Shown here one piece after another: positions 7,695-15,398 of a DNA stretch of 53,185 nucleotides; the stretch's first letter is position 1, and every line of letters begins with the position of its first letter. Source of the DNA: Pelagibacterium sp. Its GTDB lineage: Bacteria > Pseudomonadota > Alphaproteobacteria > Rhizobiales > Devosiaceae. The stretch is from the NCBI GenBank assembly GCA_002723255.1, contig PBNW01000027.1, positions 1 through 53,185 of the forward strand. The letters are read 5' to 3'. The translations under genes and the position numbers were made by a program. The notes beneath the pieces were generated by a model that saw only the letters and a program-made list of their open reading frames with translations, was not told where the DNA came from and made no database searches.

Positions 7695-8346
7695 GGATGG
7701 TCAGCTCCCCCTCGGTGAGCAACATGCGCGGATAGTCGAATTTGTCCAGCAACGCCACCTCATGGGTCGCCAGGATAATCGTCGTGCCCATCCTGTTGAG
7801 CTGTTCGAACAGGTGCAAAAGCCGCTCGGACAGCTCGGGGTCCACATTGCCCGTCGGCTCGTCCGCCAAAAGGATGTCGGGATTGCCGATCACCGCCCGG
7901 GCAATCGCCGCGCGCTGCTTTTCCCCGCCCGAAAGCACCGCCGGATGCGCGTCCATCCGGTCGCCCAGCCCCACCCAGTCGAGCAGTTCTTCAACATTGC
8001 CGCGATAGCTCGCTTCCGCCTGCCCGCGCACCCGCAGCGGCAGGGCGACATTTTCAAACGTGGTGAGATGATCGAGCAGCCTAAATTCCTGAAAAACGAT
8101 CCCGATATGGCGCCGCATCTGCAACAGCCTGTCGCGGTCGAGCGCGGAAACGTCTTCCCCGAACATCGAAACCGACCCCCGCGTCGGCTTGAGCGAGAGC
8201 AGCAACAGCCGCAAAAGCGAGGTCTTGCCCGACCCCGACGGCCCGGTGAGAAAATGAAACGAGCCCGGCGAGATCGCAAAGGTCAGATCTTTTAAGATTT
8301 CCGGCCCGTGTCCGTATCGAAGGCCCACATTTTCGAACGCGATCAA
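7687..8346 (-). CDS. ftsE: Cell division ATP-binding protein FtsE
   Basis: A 219-aa ABC ATPase with all motifs: Walker A GPSGSGKTSL, Q-loop FQEFRLLD, signature LSGGEKQRAAIARA, Walker B ILLADEPTGNVD and the switch His in LATHE. The start MIAFENVGLRYG and the length are those of FtsE. It works with FtsX at the division site. It is the first gene of an ftsE-ftsX-plsC cluster, divergent from the zinc-ribbon gene. Confidence 0.95.
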   Translation of the reverse strand: MIAFENVGLRYGHGPEILKDLTFAISPGSFHFLTGPSGSGKTSLLRLLLLSLKPTRGSVSMFGEDVSALDRDRLLQMRRHIGIVFQEFRLLDHLTTFENVALPLRVRGQAEASYRGNVEELLDWVGLGDRMDAHPAVLSGGEKQRAAIARAVIGNPDILLADEPTGNVDPELSERLLHLFEQLNRMGTTIILATHEVALLDKFDYPRMLLTEGELTIHE

Positions 8347-8439
8347 ACCGCTTTTCTCCGCGAATCACCTGACTGGCTGTCATCCTACCAGCCATCACCC
8401 CCCAATGGCCCCATCATGGCGGCGTTTCAAGAGTTTTAA

Positions 8440-8460
8440 CCCGACCCCCTTAGGGTCGGG
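8440..8460. promoter_or_regulatory. Strong hairpin between ftsE and the zinc-ribbon gene
   Basis: CCCGACCC-CCTTA-GGGTCGGG, an eight-base perfect stem with a five-base loop in the divergent promoter region, 38 bp before the GTG start of the zinc-ribbon gene. No U-run follows on the plus strand, and on the minus strand it is followed by TTAAAACT. It may be a leader hairpin or a weak terminator; its role is not clear. Confidence 0.45.
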
Positions 8461-8498
8461 GCAAAGATTTTTCGCTCAACCCGTTCGGTCCCTCGCGC

Positions 8499-9365
8499 GT
8501 GATCATCACCTGCCCCAATTGCCAGACGCGCTACAAGCTCGGCTCCGATGCGCTCAGCGCAACCGGCCGGCAGGTCCAGTGCGCCGCGTGTTCCGAACTC
8601 TGGTATGCAACGCCGAGCTTTCCCAACCCCTCTGTCCCGCGCCCCGATCCCGAACCCTCCGACGACGAGCTGGTCTTTCGCGCCGATGCCGATACGCTGT
8701 TTTCCGCGGCCGACGAAGAGCTCCTCGACGCCTCGTTTTTGCGCGCCCAGGCAGCGCCCGGCACCCCTGCCCCTGACGATGAAGCACCCACCGAACCCCG
8801 GCCGGAAACAGCTGCCCACCACCCGCTTCCCTCCATCGACACAGCCGGCAATCGGGCCCGCATCGAAGCTCTGGCCCGCCGCCGCAACGGCATGCTGGCC
8901 GCCCACCCCATCGCCCGCTTCCGGCGTTGTTTCCGCATCGCGCTGGTGGTGTTCATCGTCGCGGCCCTGATCTCAGCCTTCACCCTGCGCACCGAAATCG
9001 TCTCGGCCGTTCCCCAGCTTGACGGGCTCTATCGCCTCGTGGGGCTGGGAACAAATGTCATCGGACTTGATTTTACCGAAATTAAGACTTTGCGAACCAC
9101 GCAGGATGGAAACCCCACCATTATCGTCAGCGCTAAGATTTCCAACATCACGAATCGCATAACTTACGTGCCATCGGTGCTGGTGAGCCTGCTCGATGGC
9201 GCCGGCGCCATTGTTTACGAATGGACGGTGACCCCGGCCACCCGCAACGTCCTGCCCGGCGATACGCTGGCCATCGACGCGCAACTGATCGGACCGCCGC
9301 AAGGCGTGACAAACATAAGACTGAGCTTTGTCGACGGCGCCAACGGCGCGGCGGCGGAACGCTAG
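8499..9365 (+). CDS. MJ0042-type zinc-ribbon membrane protein
   Basis: A 288-aa protein that starts MIITCPNCQTRYKLG and continues to CAACSELW, the MJ0042 zinc-ribbon with two CxxC pairs. A low-complexity acidic and Pro-rich linker follows to about residue 110, then one membrane helix (IALVVFIVAALISAFTL). The C-terminal 120 residues resemble the periplasmic DUF3426-type domain. The start is a GTG at 8499; ATG alternatives would remove the zinc site. A gene of this type next to ftsE is, to my knowledge, common in Hyphomicrobiales, but its function is unknown. The TAG stop is the left end of repeat copy C. Confidence 0.85.
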   Translation: MIITCPNCQTRYKLGSDALSATGRQVQCAACSELWYATPSFPNPSVPRPDPEPSDDELVFRADADTLFSAADEELLDASFLRAQAAPGTPAPDDEAPTEPRPETAAHHPLPSIDTAGNRARIEALARRRNGMLAAHPIARFRRCFRIALVVFIVAALISAFTLRTEIVSAVPQLDGLYRLVGLGTNVIGLDFTEIKTLRTTQDGNPTIIVSAKISNITNRITYVPSVLVSLLDGAGAIVYEWTVTPATRNVLPGDTLAIDAQLIGPPQGVTNIRLSFVDGANGAAAER

Positions 9366-9468
9366 AGCGTGTCCAGCAAAAGTGGAAACGGTTTTGCGGT
9401 TCGGACACGCGACAAAAAAAGGGCTTAGAGCCAAGGATTTGATTCAATCAAATCCTGAACGGCTCTAG
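9363..9468 (+). repeat. Mosaic palindromic element, copy C (short form)
   Basis: Starts TAGAGCGTGTCCAGCAAAAG and lacks the optional CGATCGGGGATG block. It continues with GGTTTTGCGGTTCGGACACG, then the GGATTTGATTCAATCAAATCC stem-loop, and ends AACGGCTCTAG. Both ends lie in CTAG (9362-9365 and 9465-9468). The left TAG is the stop codon of the zinc-ribbon gene. Copy D follows directly. Confidence 0.92.
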
Positions 9469-9551
9469 AGAGTGTTTCCAGGATAAGTGGTTACCACTTA
9501 TCCGGTTCGGAAGCGCGACAAAACAAGGACTGGGAGCCGATCACGGCTCCG
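9468..9551 (+). repeat. Mosaic palindromic element, copy D (GGATAAGTGG type)
   Basis: Abuts copy C. It uses an alternative core stem, GGATAAGTGGTTACCACTTATCC, in place of the usual one, within the outer pair GTTTCC...GGAAGC, then CGACAAAACAAGGACTGGGAGC and a short GGAGCC-GATCAC-GGCTCC hairpin. This is the type also found in copy H and, in part, in copy F. Confidence 0.8.
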
Positions 9552-9571
9552 AAGAATAAGGGTAGAGCCCC

Positions 9572-9976
9572 ATGGCACGCATACTGGTGGCCGAAGACGA
9601 CGACAATGTCCGCGCCTTTGTGACCCGCGCCCTCGAAATGAGCGGCCACGAGGTGATCGACGCCTCCGACGGCGGCCTCGCCCTCGAAATCGCCAATGAG
9701 CACAACGGCAATTTCGATCTTCTGGTCTCCGACATCAAGATGCCCGTCATGGACGGCATCGGCCTGGCGCTGGCCATCGGCGCCCAATACCCCGCCATGA
9801 CCATCCTGTTAATGACCGGCTTTGCCGACCAACGCGAACGCGCCCACGGCCTCGACGCCCTGATCTACGACGTCCTGGGCAAACCCTTCTCGCTCGCCCA
9901 ACTGATCGAAAAAGTCGACGACGCCCTGGCGGGCAAGCCTGCCGAGATCATTCCGCTGGCACGCTCGGCGCTGTAA
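9572..9976 (+). CDS. cpdR: CpdR-type single-domain response regulator
   Basis: A 134-aa stand-alone receiver domain: acidic pocket AEDDDN near the N-terminus, phospho-acceptor Asp in LLVSDIKMPVMDG, switch Thr in LMTGFADQRERAHGLDALIY and Lys in GKPFS. The phrase FADQRERAHGLDALIYDV is characteristic of CpdR orthologues. In Caulobacter and rhizobia, unphosphorylated CpdR primes ClpXP to degrade cell-cycle proteins and is controlled by the CckA-ChpT relay. It has about 14 more residues than Caulobacter CpdR at the C-terminus. It is monocistronic; two repeats lie just upstream. Confidence 0.9.
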   Translation: MARILVAEDDDNVRAFVTRALEMSGHEVIDASDGGLALEIANEHNGNFDLLVSDIKMPVMDGIGLALAIGAQYPAMTILLMTGFADQRERAHGLDALIYDVLGKPFSLAQLIEKVDDALAGKPAEIIPLARSAL

Positions 9977-10200
9977 ACCTCGCCGCAATTATCTGGCGGG
10001 CAGCCCACTTATGCTGGTATCTTGCCGGTGCCGGGCCAGATCCCAAAATCGCGGTGGCGGGAAAACGCGAGGCGGGGATTGTCTTGTTCCATTGATCGAG
10101 GCGAAGGCAGTCCCAAAAGACAGGGCACCACAGCTCCGGCGGTATTCACCCTCACCCGCCGGACGGCTTACGCTATCGCAAGCGCAGGTGTGGCTCGTCC
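9977..10200. other. Non-coding stretch between cpdR and the IS66 element
   Basis: I see no convincing gene, tRNA or terminator in these 224 bases. It is the left flank of the IS element and the start of the accessory segment. Confidence 0.5.
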
Positions 10201-10213
10201 GTAACCGGGCGGT

Positions 10214-11845
10214 TTAGGCCGCAGCGACGATCGGGGCTATTTCGGCTGGTCGCCAGTTCCAGGGCAGTAATTCGTCGAGGGCATTGATCTTGTGATCGTT
10301 GATGCGACCCAGGATATCGGCGAGGTAGGCCTGGGGATTGAGGCCGTGGAGCTTGGCGGTTTCAATGACGGTCATCGCATCGGCGAGTATTTCCCCGCCC
10401 GCATCGGAGCCGGCGAATAGAAAATTCTTTCTTCCGATTGCAATGGGCCTGATTGCCCGCTCGGCCGGGTTGTTGTCGATCGCCACGCGCCCATCCTCAA
10501 GGAACAGGGTGAACGACGCCCAGCGCTTAAGAGCGTAGCGGAAGGCCTTGGCCACGTCGCTTTTGCCCGAGATGCGGTCGAGCTGATCTTCGGCAAAGCG
10601 CTTGAAAGCCTCGGCGACCTGTCTGCTCTCGGCCTGCCGGACAGCAAGGCGCTCGTGGGCCGAACATCCAGTGATACGACGCTCGATATCGTAGAGCACG
10701 CCGACGCGATTGATGGCTTCGAGCGCAATGGGGGATTTGCTCGACGTCCATTCGTCGTGGAAATCGCGCCGCAGATGCGCCCAGCACGACGCCTCGCGGA
10801 TCTTCGTCGCGCCAGTCATGGGATCTGGTTTGTAGAGTGCTCCAAACCCCGAATAGGCATCGGCCTGCAGAATTCCGGAGAACCCGGCCAGATGCGATTG
10901 TGGGTGCTCGCCTTTGCGATCGGGCGAGAACAGATAGGCGGCAGCTGGCGGGTCATCGCCTGCAAAGGGTGTATCATCGCGGACATAGACCCATATGCGG
11001 CCCATCTTGACCGCGCGTTTAGCGCCGCCCGAAGCGATCGCCACCTTGGGATCGAGAACTCTGATCGGAGTATCGTCGGCATGGAGCCGATCGGCGGCAA
11101 AGACATGGTCGCGAATGCGCGAGACCAGTGGCTTGAGCACACCGACCGCCTGGCCGCACCAGTCAATCAGTGTCGAGCGCGGAATATCGGCGCCCATGCG
11201 GTTAAAGATCTCCCCCTGGCGATAGAGGGGAAGATGATCGTCGTACTTGCTGACCAGAATGTGAGCCAGCAGCCCCGGGCCTGCCATGCCGCGGGCCACC
11301 GGGCGGGTCGGTGCCAGCGTCTGCACCATGGCTTCGCATCTACGGCAGGACTTTTTGGGCCGGGCGATCTCGATTTTCTTGAGCTGCGCGGCAACCAGAT
11401 CGAGGATCTCGGAGACGTCTTCACCCACCAAGCGCAGTTCGCCGCCGCAGTCGGGGCATTCTGAGCCGGGATCAAGGGTGCGACGCTCGGTGAGAACGTG
11501 CTCGCTCAGAGCCGGCTTGCCACGACGACGGGAAGAAGCGGTCTTCTGAGGCGGTGCAACGGCCTCATCCTCATCAGCACTCCTGTCGATCGCGGCTCTG
11601 GCAACCTCGAGCCCCTCAAGGGCCAGTTCGAGTTGTTCGATGTTGCGTGCCACTTTCTCCGAGGAGGCGCCGAACTTCTGCTTTTTAAGCCGCACGATCT
11701 GAACCCGAAGGGCATCGACCAGCGCTTCATAGGCGCGATTGGATCGGGAGAGTTCCTGGATCTGACTGGCTTGTGCGGCGATGATCGCGCGCAGCGCGTC
11801 AAGGTCATCAGACTGGTGTTCGGCAGGGCTCGTCATGATGAGCAA
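10214..11845 (-). CDS. tnpC: IS66-family transposase TnpC
   Basis: A 543-aa protein. It has an N-terminal coiled-coil and linker (LKKQKFGASSEKVARNIEQL), a zinc-binding segment CPDCGGELRLVGEDVSEIL with CRRC downstream, then the catalytic DDE domain (YKPD...ASCWAHLRRDFHDEW) and the C-terminal NNPAERAIRPIAIGRKNFLF motif of IS66 transposases. Length is standard and no frameshift is seen. It is the last gene of the IS operon and its stop lies 13 bases inside the left IS end. Confidence 0.95.
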   Translation of the reverse strand: MLIMTSPAEHQSDDLDALRAIIAAQASQIQELSRSNRAYEALVDALRVQIVRLKKQKFGASSEKVARNIEQLELALEGLEVARAAIDRSADEDEAVAPPQKTASSRRRGKPALSEHVLTERRTLDPGSECPDCGGELRLVGEDVSEILDLVAAQLKKIEIARPKKSCRRCEAMVQTLAPTRPVARGMAGPGLLAHILVSKYDDHLPLYRQGEIFNRMGADIPRSTLIDWCGQAVGVLKPLVSRIRDHVFAADRLHADDTPIRVLDPKVAIASGGAKRAVKMGRIWVYVRDDTPFAGDDPPAAAYLFSPDRKGEHPQSHLAGFSGILQADAYSGFGALYKPDPMTGATKIREASCWAHLRRDFHDEWTSSKSPIALEAINRVGVLYDIERRITGCSAHERLAVRQAESRQVAEAFKRFAEDQLDRISGKSDVAKAFRYALKRWASFTLFLEDGRVAIDNNPAERAIRPIAIGRKNFLFAGSDAGGEILADAMTVIETAKLHGLNPQAYLADILGRINDHKINALDELLPWNWRPAEIAPIVAAA

Positions 11846-11915
11846 ACCCTAGCAGAATCTGGTATCTTGCACCAGAATCATCACGCAAAAACAGTAAGAT
11901 AATGCGACAAAACGA

Positions 11916-12263
11916 TCAGGAAAATCTCTGCGGCGGCGCACCCCAGCTGGGCCGCCGCCAGTCGATCCCCTCCCAGAGCATGGCCAGTTGCGCCGGCGTC
12001 AAACGGGCTGTCCCATCGGCTGGAGAGGGCCAGGGAAAGCGCCCCTTCTCGAGAATCTTGTAATAGAGACAGAACCCCTGGCCATCAAAATAGAGGATCT
12101 TGATCCTGTCGCCGCGCCGACCACGAAACGCAAAGACCGATCCACTGGCAGGCTTGTGCCGCAACTGGTCCTGAACGATCGCGGTAAGACCCGAGATCCC
12201 CTTCCTCATATCTGTGACGCCACAAGCCAGATAGACCCGCACGCCCGTGCCTGGCCCGATCAT
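11916..12263 (-). CDS. tnpB: IS66 accessory protein TnpB
   Basis: A 115-aa IS66 Orf2 protein with the conserved VTDMRKGISGL and GSVFAFRGRRGDRIKILYFD segments, followed by FCLYYKILEKGRFPWP. It is required with TnpA for IS66 transposition, though its biochemical role is not known. I place the start at ATG 12263, which overlaps the tnpA stop as ATGA; the frame stays open 11 codons further upstream inside tnpA. Confidence 0.93.
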   Translation of the reverse strand: MIGPGTGVRVYLACGVTDMRKGISGLTAIVQDQLRHKPASGSVFAFRGRRGDRIKILYFDGQGFCLYYKILEKGRFPWPSPADGTARLTPAQLAMLWEGIDWRRPSWGAPPQRFS

Positions 12264-12628
12264 ACAGCCTCCGCGATCCGGATCAGACGCATCCATTGCC
12301 TCTCGTTCATCGTCGCTCGCGCCCGGATGCTCCGGCCGTTGGTGAGAACCAGCTCGACGTGATCGACCGGACCGGAATGATCAACAGTATCGGGAGCCGC
12401 ATCCTCGGCGATCTCTACCGGCACCAACATGGGATCGCGATGGCTCATCATGCCCTTGCGGCGCATCTCGCGCCGCCACTGGTAGATGTGCTGGCGGGTG
12501 ATATCGTGCCGGCGCGCAACACTGGCGACGGTCTCGCCATCAATGCCAACCGCGCCAAGGATCGAAAACTTCTCTTCATCCGACCAGCGCCGCCGACGCT
12601 CAACCCCCGTCATCACCTCATAGCGCAT
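12260..12628 (-). CDS. tnpA: IS66 helix-turn-helix protein TnpA
   Basis: About 122 aa from ATG 12628, preceded by GCAGGATTTC. The N-terminus VERRRRWSDEEKFSILG leads into a helix-turn-helix (VASVARRHDITRQHIYQWRR), the DNA-binding part of IS66 and IS3-type OrfA proteins. It is the first gene of the IS operon and is coupled to tnpB by an ATGA overlap. Confidence 0.9.
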   Translation of the reverse strand: MRYEVMTGVERRRRWSDEEKFSILGAVGIDGETVASVARRHDITRQHIYQWRREMRRKGMMSHRDPMLVPVEIAEDAAPDTVDHSGPVDHVELVLTNGRSIRARATMNERQWMRLIRIAEAV

Positions 12629-12682
12629 GAAATCCTGCCGCTTCGTTGCTGACGTCAAAAACGACGCCAATAACGACGGTCA

Positions 12683-13618
12683 TTACACGTCAGCAGGCGC
12701 CAAGCGGAAGGCGGTACAAAGCGGCCGATTACGCTCGTCCTTGAGCAGGCTGGCGACGAAATCGACAAACACCTTGATCGCCCCTGTCATGCGGCGTGTC
12801 GTGGAACTGACGGCCTGTATGGGGTAGAGGCGCGGCCTAAAGTCTTCCAGCACCGAAACGAGCCTGCCGGCCGCGATATCACTGGCAAACATCCAGCTTG
12901 GCCCCTGCGCCAGCCCCATCCCGGCCAGCACGGCCGCGTGGACGCTTTCGGGGTCATTGGTGCGGAGCGGACCGAACGGTGTCACGACTATCGGGCCGTC
13001 CGGGCCCTGGAACTTCCATGTCTTGGAATTGCCCTGGAAGGTGAAGGGCAGGCAGCTGTGACTGGCCAGCTCATCGAGATCAGTGGGTGTACCATGCTCG
13101 GCCAGGTAGGCAGGGGCGGCGACCACCACCGCTTCCACGCAGCCGATCTGACGCGCGAGCAGGCTGGAGTCGGGCAATTCGCCAATGCGGATCGCGACGT
13201 CGACACCATCCTCGATCAGGCTCACGTAGCGCTCCGACACCTCCAGATCGATCGTCAGGTCTGGATATCTTTGAAATAGGGCCGGCAGGCGCGGCGCAAT
13301 CAGCCGGTTGGAAAATACGGGCGAACACGTCACCCGCAGACGTCCAGCCGCGGTGACTTCGCCCGAGCGGATGCGCGCTTCCGCGGTTTCCAGATCCCCC
13401 AGCATGCCGACGGCGAAATCGTAGAATTCCTGGCCCTTGTCGGTCACGCTCAGCCCGCGCGAACTGCGCCGGATCAGCAACGTGCCCAAATGGGCTTCCA
13501 GCGCTGCGACTTCCTTGCTGACAGTTGACTGCGCGACGCTCTCCGCCTTCCCGGCACGAGAAAAGCTCTCGGTTTCCACGGTGCGCACGAACAGGCGCAT
13601 CCTTCTGAGCTGGTTCAT
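12683..13618 (-). CDS. LysR-family transcriptional regulator
   Basis: A 311-aa LysR protein from ATG 13618. The winged helix is at residues 1-60 (MNQLRRMRLFVRTVETESFS, with QSTVSKEVAALEAHLG as recognition helix), followed by a two-lobe effector domain (LRVTCSPVFSNRLIAPRLP). It is divergent from an SDR gene across 185 bp, the usual arrangement for a LysR regulator and its target. Its TAA stop at 12685-12683 coincides with the proposed right end of the IS66 element, so its last codons may have been shaped by the insertion. Confidence 0.9.
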   Translation of the reverse strand: MNQLRRMRLFVRTVETESFSRAGKAESVAQSTVSKEVAALEAHLGTLLIRRSSRGLSVTDKGQEFYDFAVGMLGDLETAEARIRSGEVTAAGRLRVTCSPVFSNRLIAPRLPALFQRYPDLTIDLEVSERYVSLIEDGVDVAIRIGELPDSSLLARQIGCVEAVVVAAPAYLAEHGTPTDLDELASHSCLPFTFQGNSKTWKFQGPDGPIVVTPFGPLRTNDPESVHAAVLAGMGLAQGPSWMFASDIAAGRLVSVLEDFRPRLYPIQAVSSTTRRMTGAIKVFVDFVASLLKDERNRPLCTAFRLAPADV

Positions 13619-13803
13619 TGCCGCCTTCTCTCCATTTGCCGATATCAAATGCCAAAAGCATAATACGGAATGCAAGGGAAGACTAATATTCCCGATCGGA
13701 ATTTGAGCTATTCATCTTGCCTGAATTGGAAATCCCCGAGCAGTCCGTAAGTAAGGAGCATTCCCGGCCATCAACCGGGTATGCAACCAAAGAAAGAGAC
13801 CAA

Positions 13804-14538
13804 ATGTCCAGGCTGAGTGGAAAAATCGCCGTCATCACCGGGGGAACCTCGGGAATGGCATTGGAAACGGCAAAGGTCTTCGTCGAAGAAGGCGCCTATG
13901 TCTTCGTGACCGGCCGGCGCCAGGACGCCGTCGATGCTGCCGTCGCCTATATCGGGGAAAACGTCACCGGCATTCAGGGCGACGTCTCCGACACCGCCGA
14001 TCTTGATCGCCTGTTTGCCACCGTCAAGGCAGAGAAGGGTCATATCGACATACTGTTTGGCAGCGCCGGCGCCGGGCATATGGGCGAGCCGCTGGCAAGC
14101 GTATCGCCCGAACTGGTCGATCATACCTTAAATGTCAACGTGAAGGCCTTGCTGTTCACGGTGCAGAAAGCCCTGCCGCTGTTTCGCGACGGCGGCTCGA
14201 TCATCCTCAACAGTTCCATCGCCCATCTGAAGGGCATGTCCGGCGCCAGCGTCTACAGCGCCAGCAAGGCGGCTGTGCGCGCCTTTGCCCGCGGCTGGAC
14301 AATGGAACTCAAGGATCGCGCTATCCGCGTCAATGTCATCAGTCCCGGCCCGATCGACACCCCGTTCACCCGGCCGGCGCCGCAGGACTGGAAGGATGCA
14401 TTGACGGCCATGGTACCGCTCGGGCGCTTCGGTCGGTCACGCGAAATCGCAACCGCCGCCCTCTTCCTGGCGTCCGAGGATTCCAGCTTCATCACCGGCA
14501 TCGACCTGTGTGTCGATGGCGGCTTGACCCAGGTCTGA
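13804..14538 (+). CDS. Short-chain dehydrogenase/reductase
   Basis: A 244-aa classical SDR. The cofactor motif is TGGTSGMA at residues 12-19, where the usual TGxxxGxG ends in Ala rather than Gly. FVTGRRQ follows the second strand and suggests NADP(H). Catalytic residues are in LNSSIAH and YSASK, and the C-terminus ends ITGIDLCVDGG. It reduces or oxidises an unknown carbonyl or alcohol. The start at 13804 follows AAAGAGA; an upstream in-frame ATG at 13717 has no ribosome site and would add an unlikely 29-residue tail. It probably answers to the divergent LysR gene and is followed 19 bp later by a MAPEG gene. Confidence 0.9.
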   Translation: MSRLSGKIAVITGGTSGMALETAKVFVEEGAYVFVTGRRQDAVDAAVAYIGENVTGIQGDVSDTADLDRLFATVKAEKGHIDILFGSAGAGHMGEPLASVSPELVDHTLNVNVKALLFTVQKALPLFRDGGSIILNSSIAHLKGMSGASVYSASKAAVRAFARGWTMELKDRAIRVNVISPGPIDTPFTRPAPQDWKDALTAMVPLGRFGRSREIATAALFLASEDSSFITGIDLCVDGGLTQV

Positions 14539-14557
14539 TCGGAGAGGGAGCGACGCC

Positions 14558-14980
14558 GTGACACCAGTGCAAATCTATGTCGCCCAGCTGCTTGCACTGG
14601 TGGCGCTGTCGCTGTTGACCGGATTGGCGATTCTGATCGGCCGCGGTTTCGATATCCTGCGAAATGGGCGCTCCTTGCGCTTTTACGAGGACTTCGATGG
14701 CGTCTCGACATTGGCCTTGGTGACGCGCCCGACGCGCCAACTGGCCAATCAATTCGAATATCCGGTGCTGTTCTTCACACTCACGGCGATCGCCATAGCG
14801 GTTCCGGTGGAGAATTCCTGGCTTGCCGGACTGGGCTGGTGCTACGTCGCGTTGCGCTGGACCCATGCCCTGATCCATCTGACGCTCAACCGGCTTTATT
14901 TGCGCACACCCGTCTTCATGACCAGCAATATCGTGCTGCTGGTCATGTGGGTTATCTTCGGTGTCGAGGTCTTGGCATAG
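14558..14980 (+). CDS. MAPEG-family small membrane protein
   Basis: A 140-aa protein with four predicted membrane helices (AQLLALVALSLLTGLAILIG, PVLFFTLTAIAIAVPV, WLAGLGWCYVALRW, NIVLLVMWVIFGVEVL) and the MAPEG signature RQLANQFEYPVLFF followed by ALRWTHALIHL. MAPEG proteins handle glutathione or lipid-derived substrates in eukaryotes; bacterial members are mostly unassigned. The start is GTG 14558 after GGAGAGGGAG. It is co-oriented with and close to the SDR gene, so the pair is probably one operon. Confidence 0.85.
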   Translation: MTPVQIYVAQLLALVALSLLTGLAILIGRGFDILRNGRSLRFYEDFDGVSTLALVTRPTRQLANQFEYPVLFFTLTAIAIAVPVENSWLAGLGWCYVALRWTHALIHLTLNRLYLRTPVFMTSNIVLLVMWVIFGVEVLA

Positions 14981-15114
14981 GCCGGGCGGGTATCAAACGC
15001 CTTTCCCAACCAGCTCCACGATTACCTACGCTCGATCGCTGGCAAAACCATCGCCTGACAGACACATCGTCCGGCGCATCCACCGACCCCGCTACAATGC
15101 ACACTTCCGGCCGC

Positions 15115-15312
15115 TCAGGCCTCCCCACCGCCATCCTTCACCCACACCGGCACACTATCCATCCCAATCAACTCATCCAGCGTCTGCCGTGGCCGCACCG
15201 TGTGCCATTTCCCCCCATCGACAAGCACTTCAGCGATCAGCGGGCGGGTGTTGTAGGTCGAGCTCATGACCGCGCCATAGGCGCCCGCGCTCATCACCAC
15301 CAAGAGATTGCC
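15115..15312 (-). pseudogene. Detached 3' fragment of a lysA gene
   Basis: The translation LLVVMSAGAYGAVMSSTYNT...RPRQTLDELIG...WVKD repeats the last 63 residues of the complete lysA at 16809-18089, but the DNA differs at many positions and the final residues are GGGEA instead of EAGAT. Similarity stops at about 15310, in the middle of the domain, and nothing upstream continues lysA. It cannot make an enzyme. Its divergence suggests it is either an old displaced end or came from a related genome, not a recent duplication. Confidence 0.85.
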
Positions 15313-15398
15313 CACCGGTTTCCCGAACTGGCCCGCGCGTCACGCAAAGGACGTGCCCGCTGATTGCAGCATCGGCACTTGCCGCCGCTTTGGGAGGC

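Larger units (their letters stand above)
10201..12686 (-). mobile_element. IS66-family insertion sequence
   Basis: About 2.49 kb with the full IS66 gene set tnpA-tnpB-tnpC reading right to left. The proposed ends both begin with GTAA as seen from outside: GTAACCGGGCGGTTTAGGCC at the left, and at the right GTAATGACCGTCGTTATTGG (read on the minus strand). GTAA ends are usual for IS66, but the two ends match only in part beyond that. The 8-bp flanks (GCTCGTCC and ACGTCAGC) are not a duplication. The insertion may be old, or the flanks may have been rearranged. All three genes look intact. Confidence 0.8.

Noticed and set aside
10011..10217. A 68-codon frame left of the IS66 element
   Set aside because: Arg/Cys-rich with no motif or ribosome site, and it runs into the IS end.
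13717..13803. Upstream ATG for the SDR gene
   Set aside because: No ribosome site, and the 29 extra residues do not fit an SDR N-terminus, which normally begins a few residues before the first strand.
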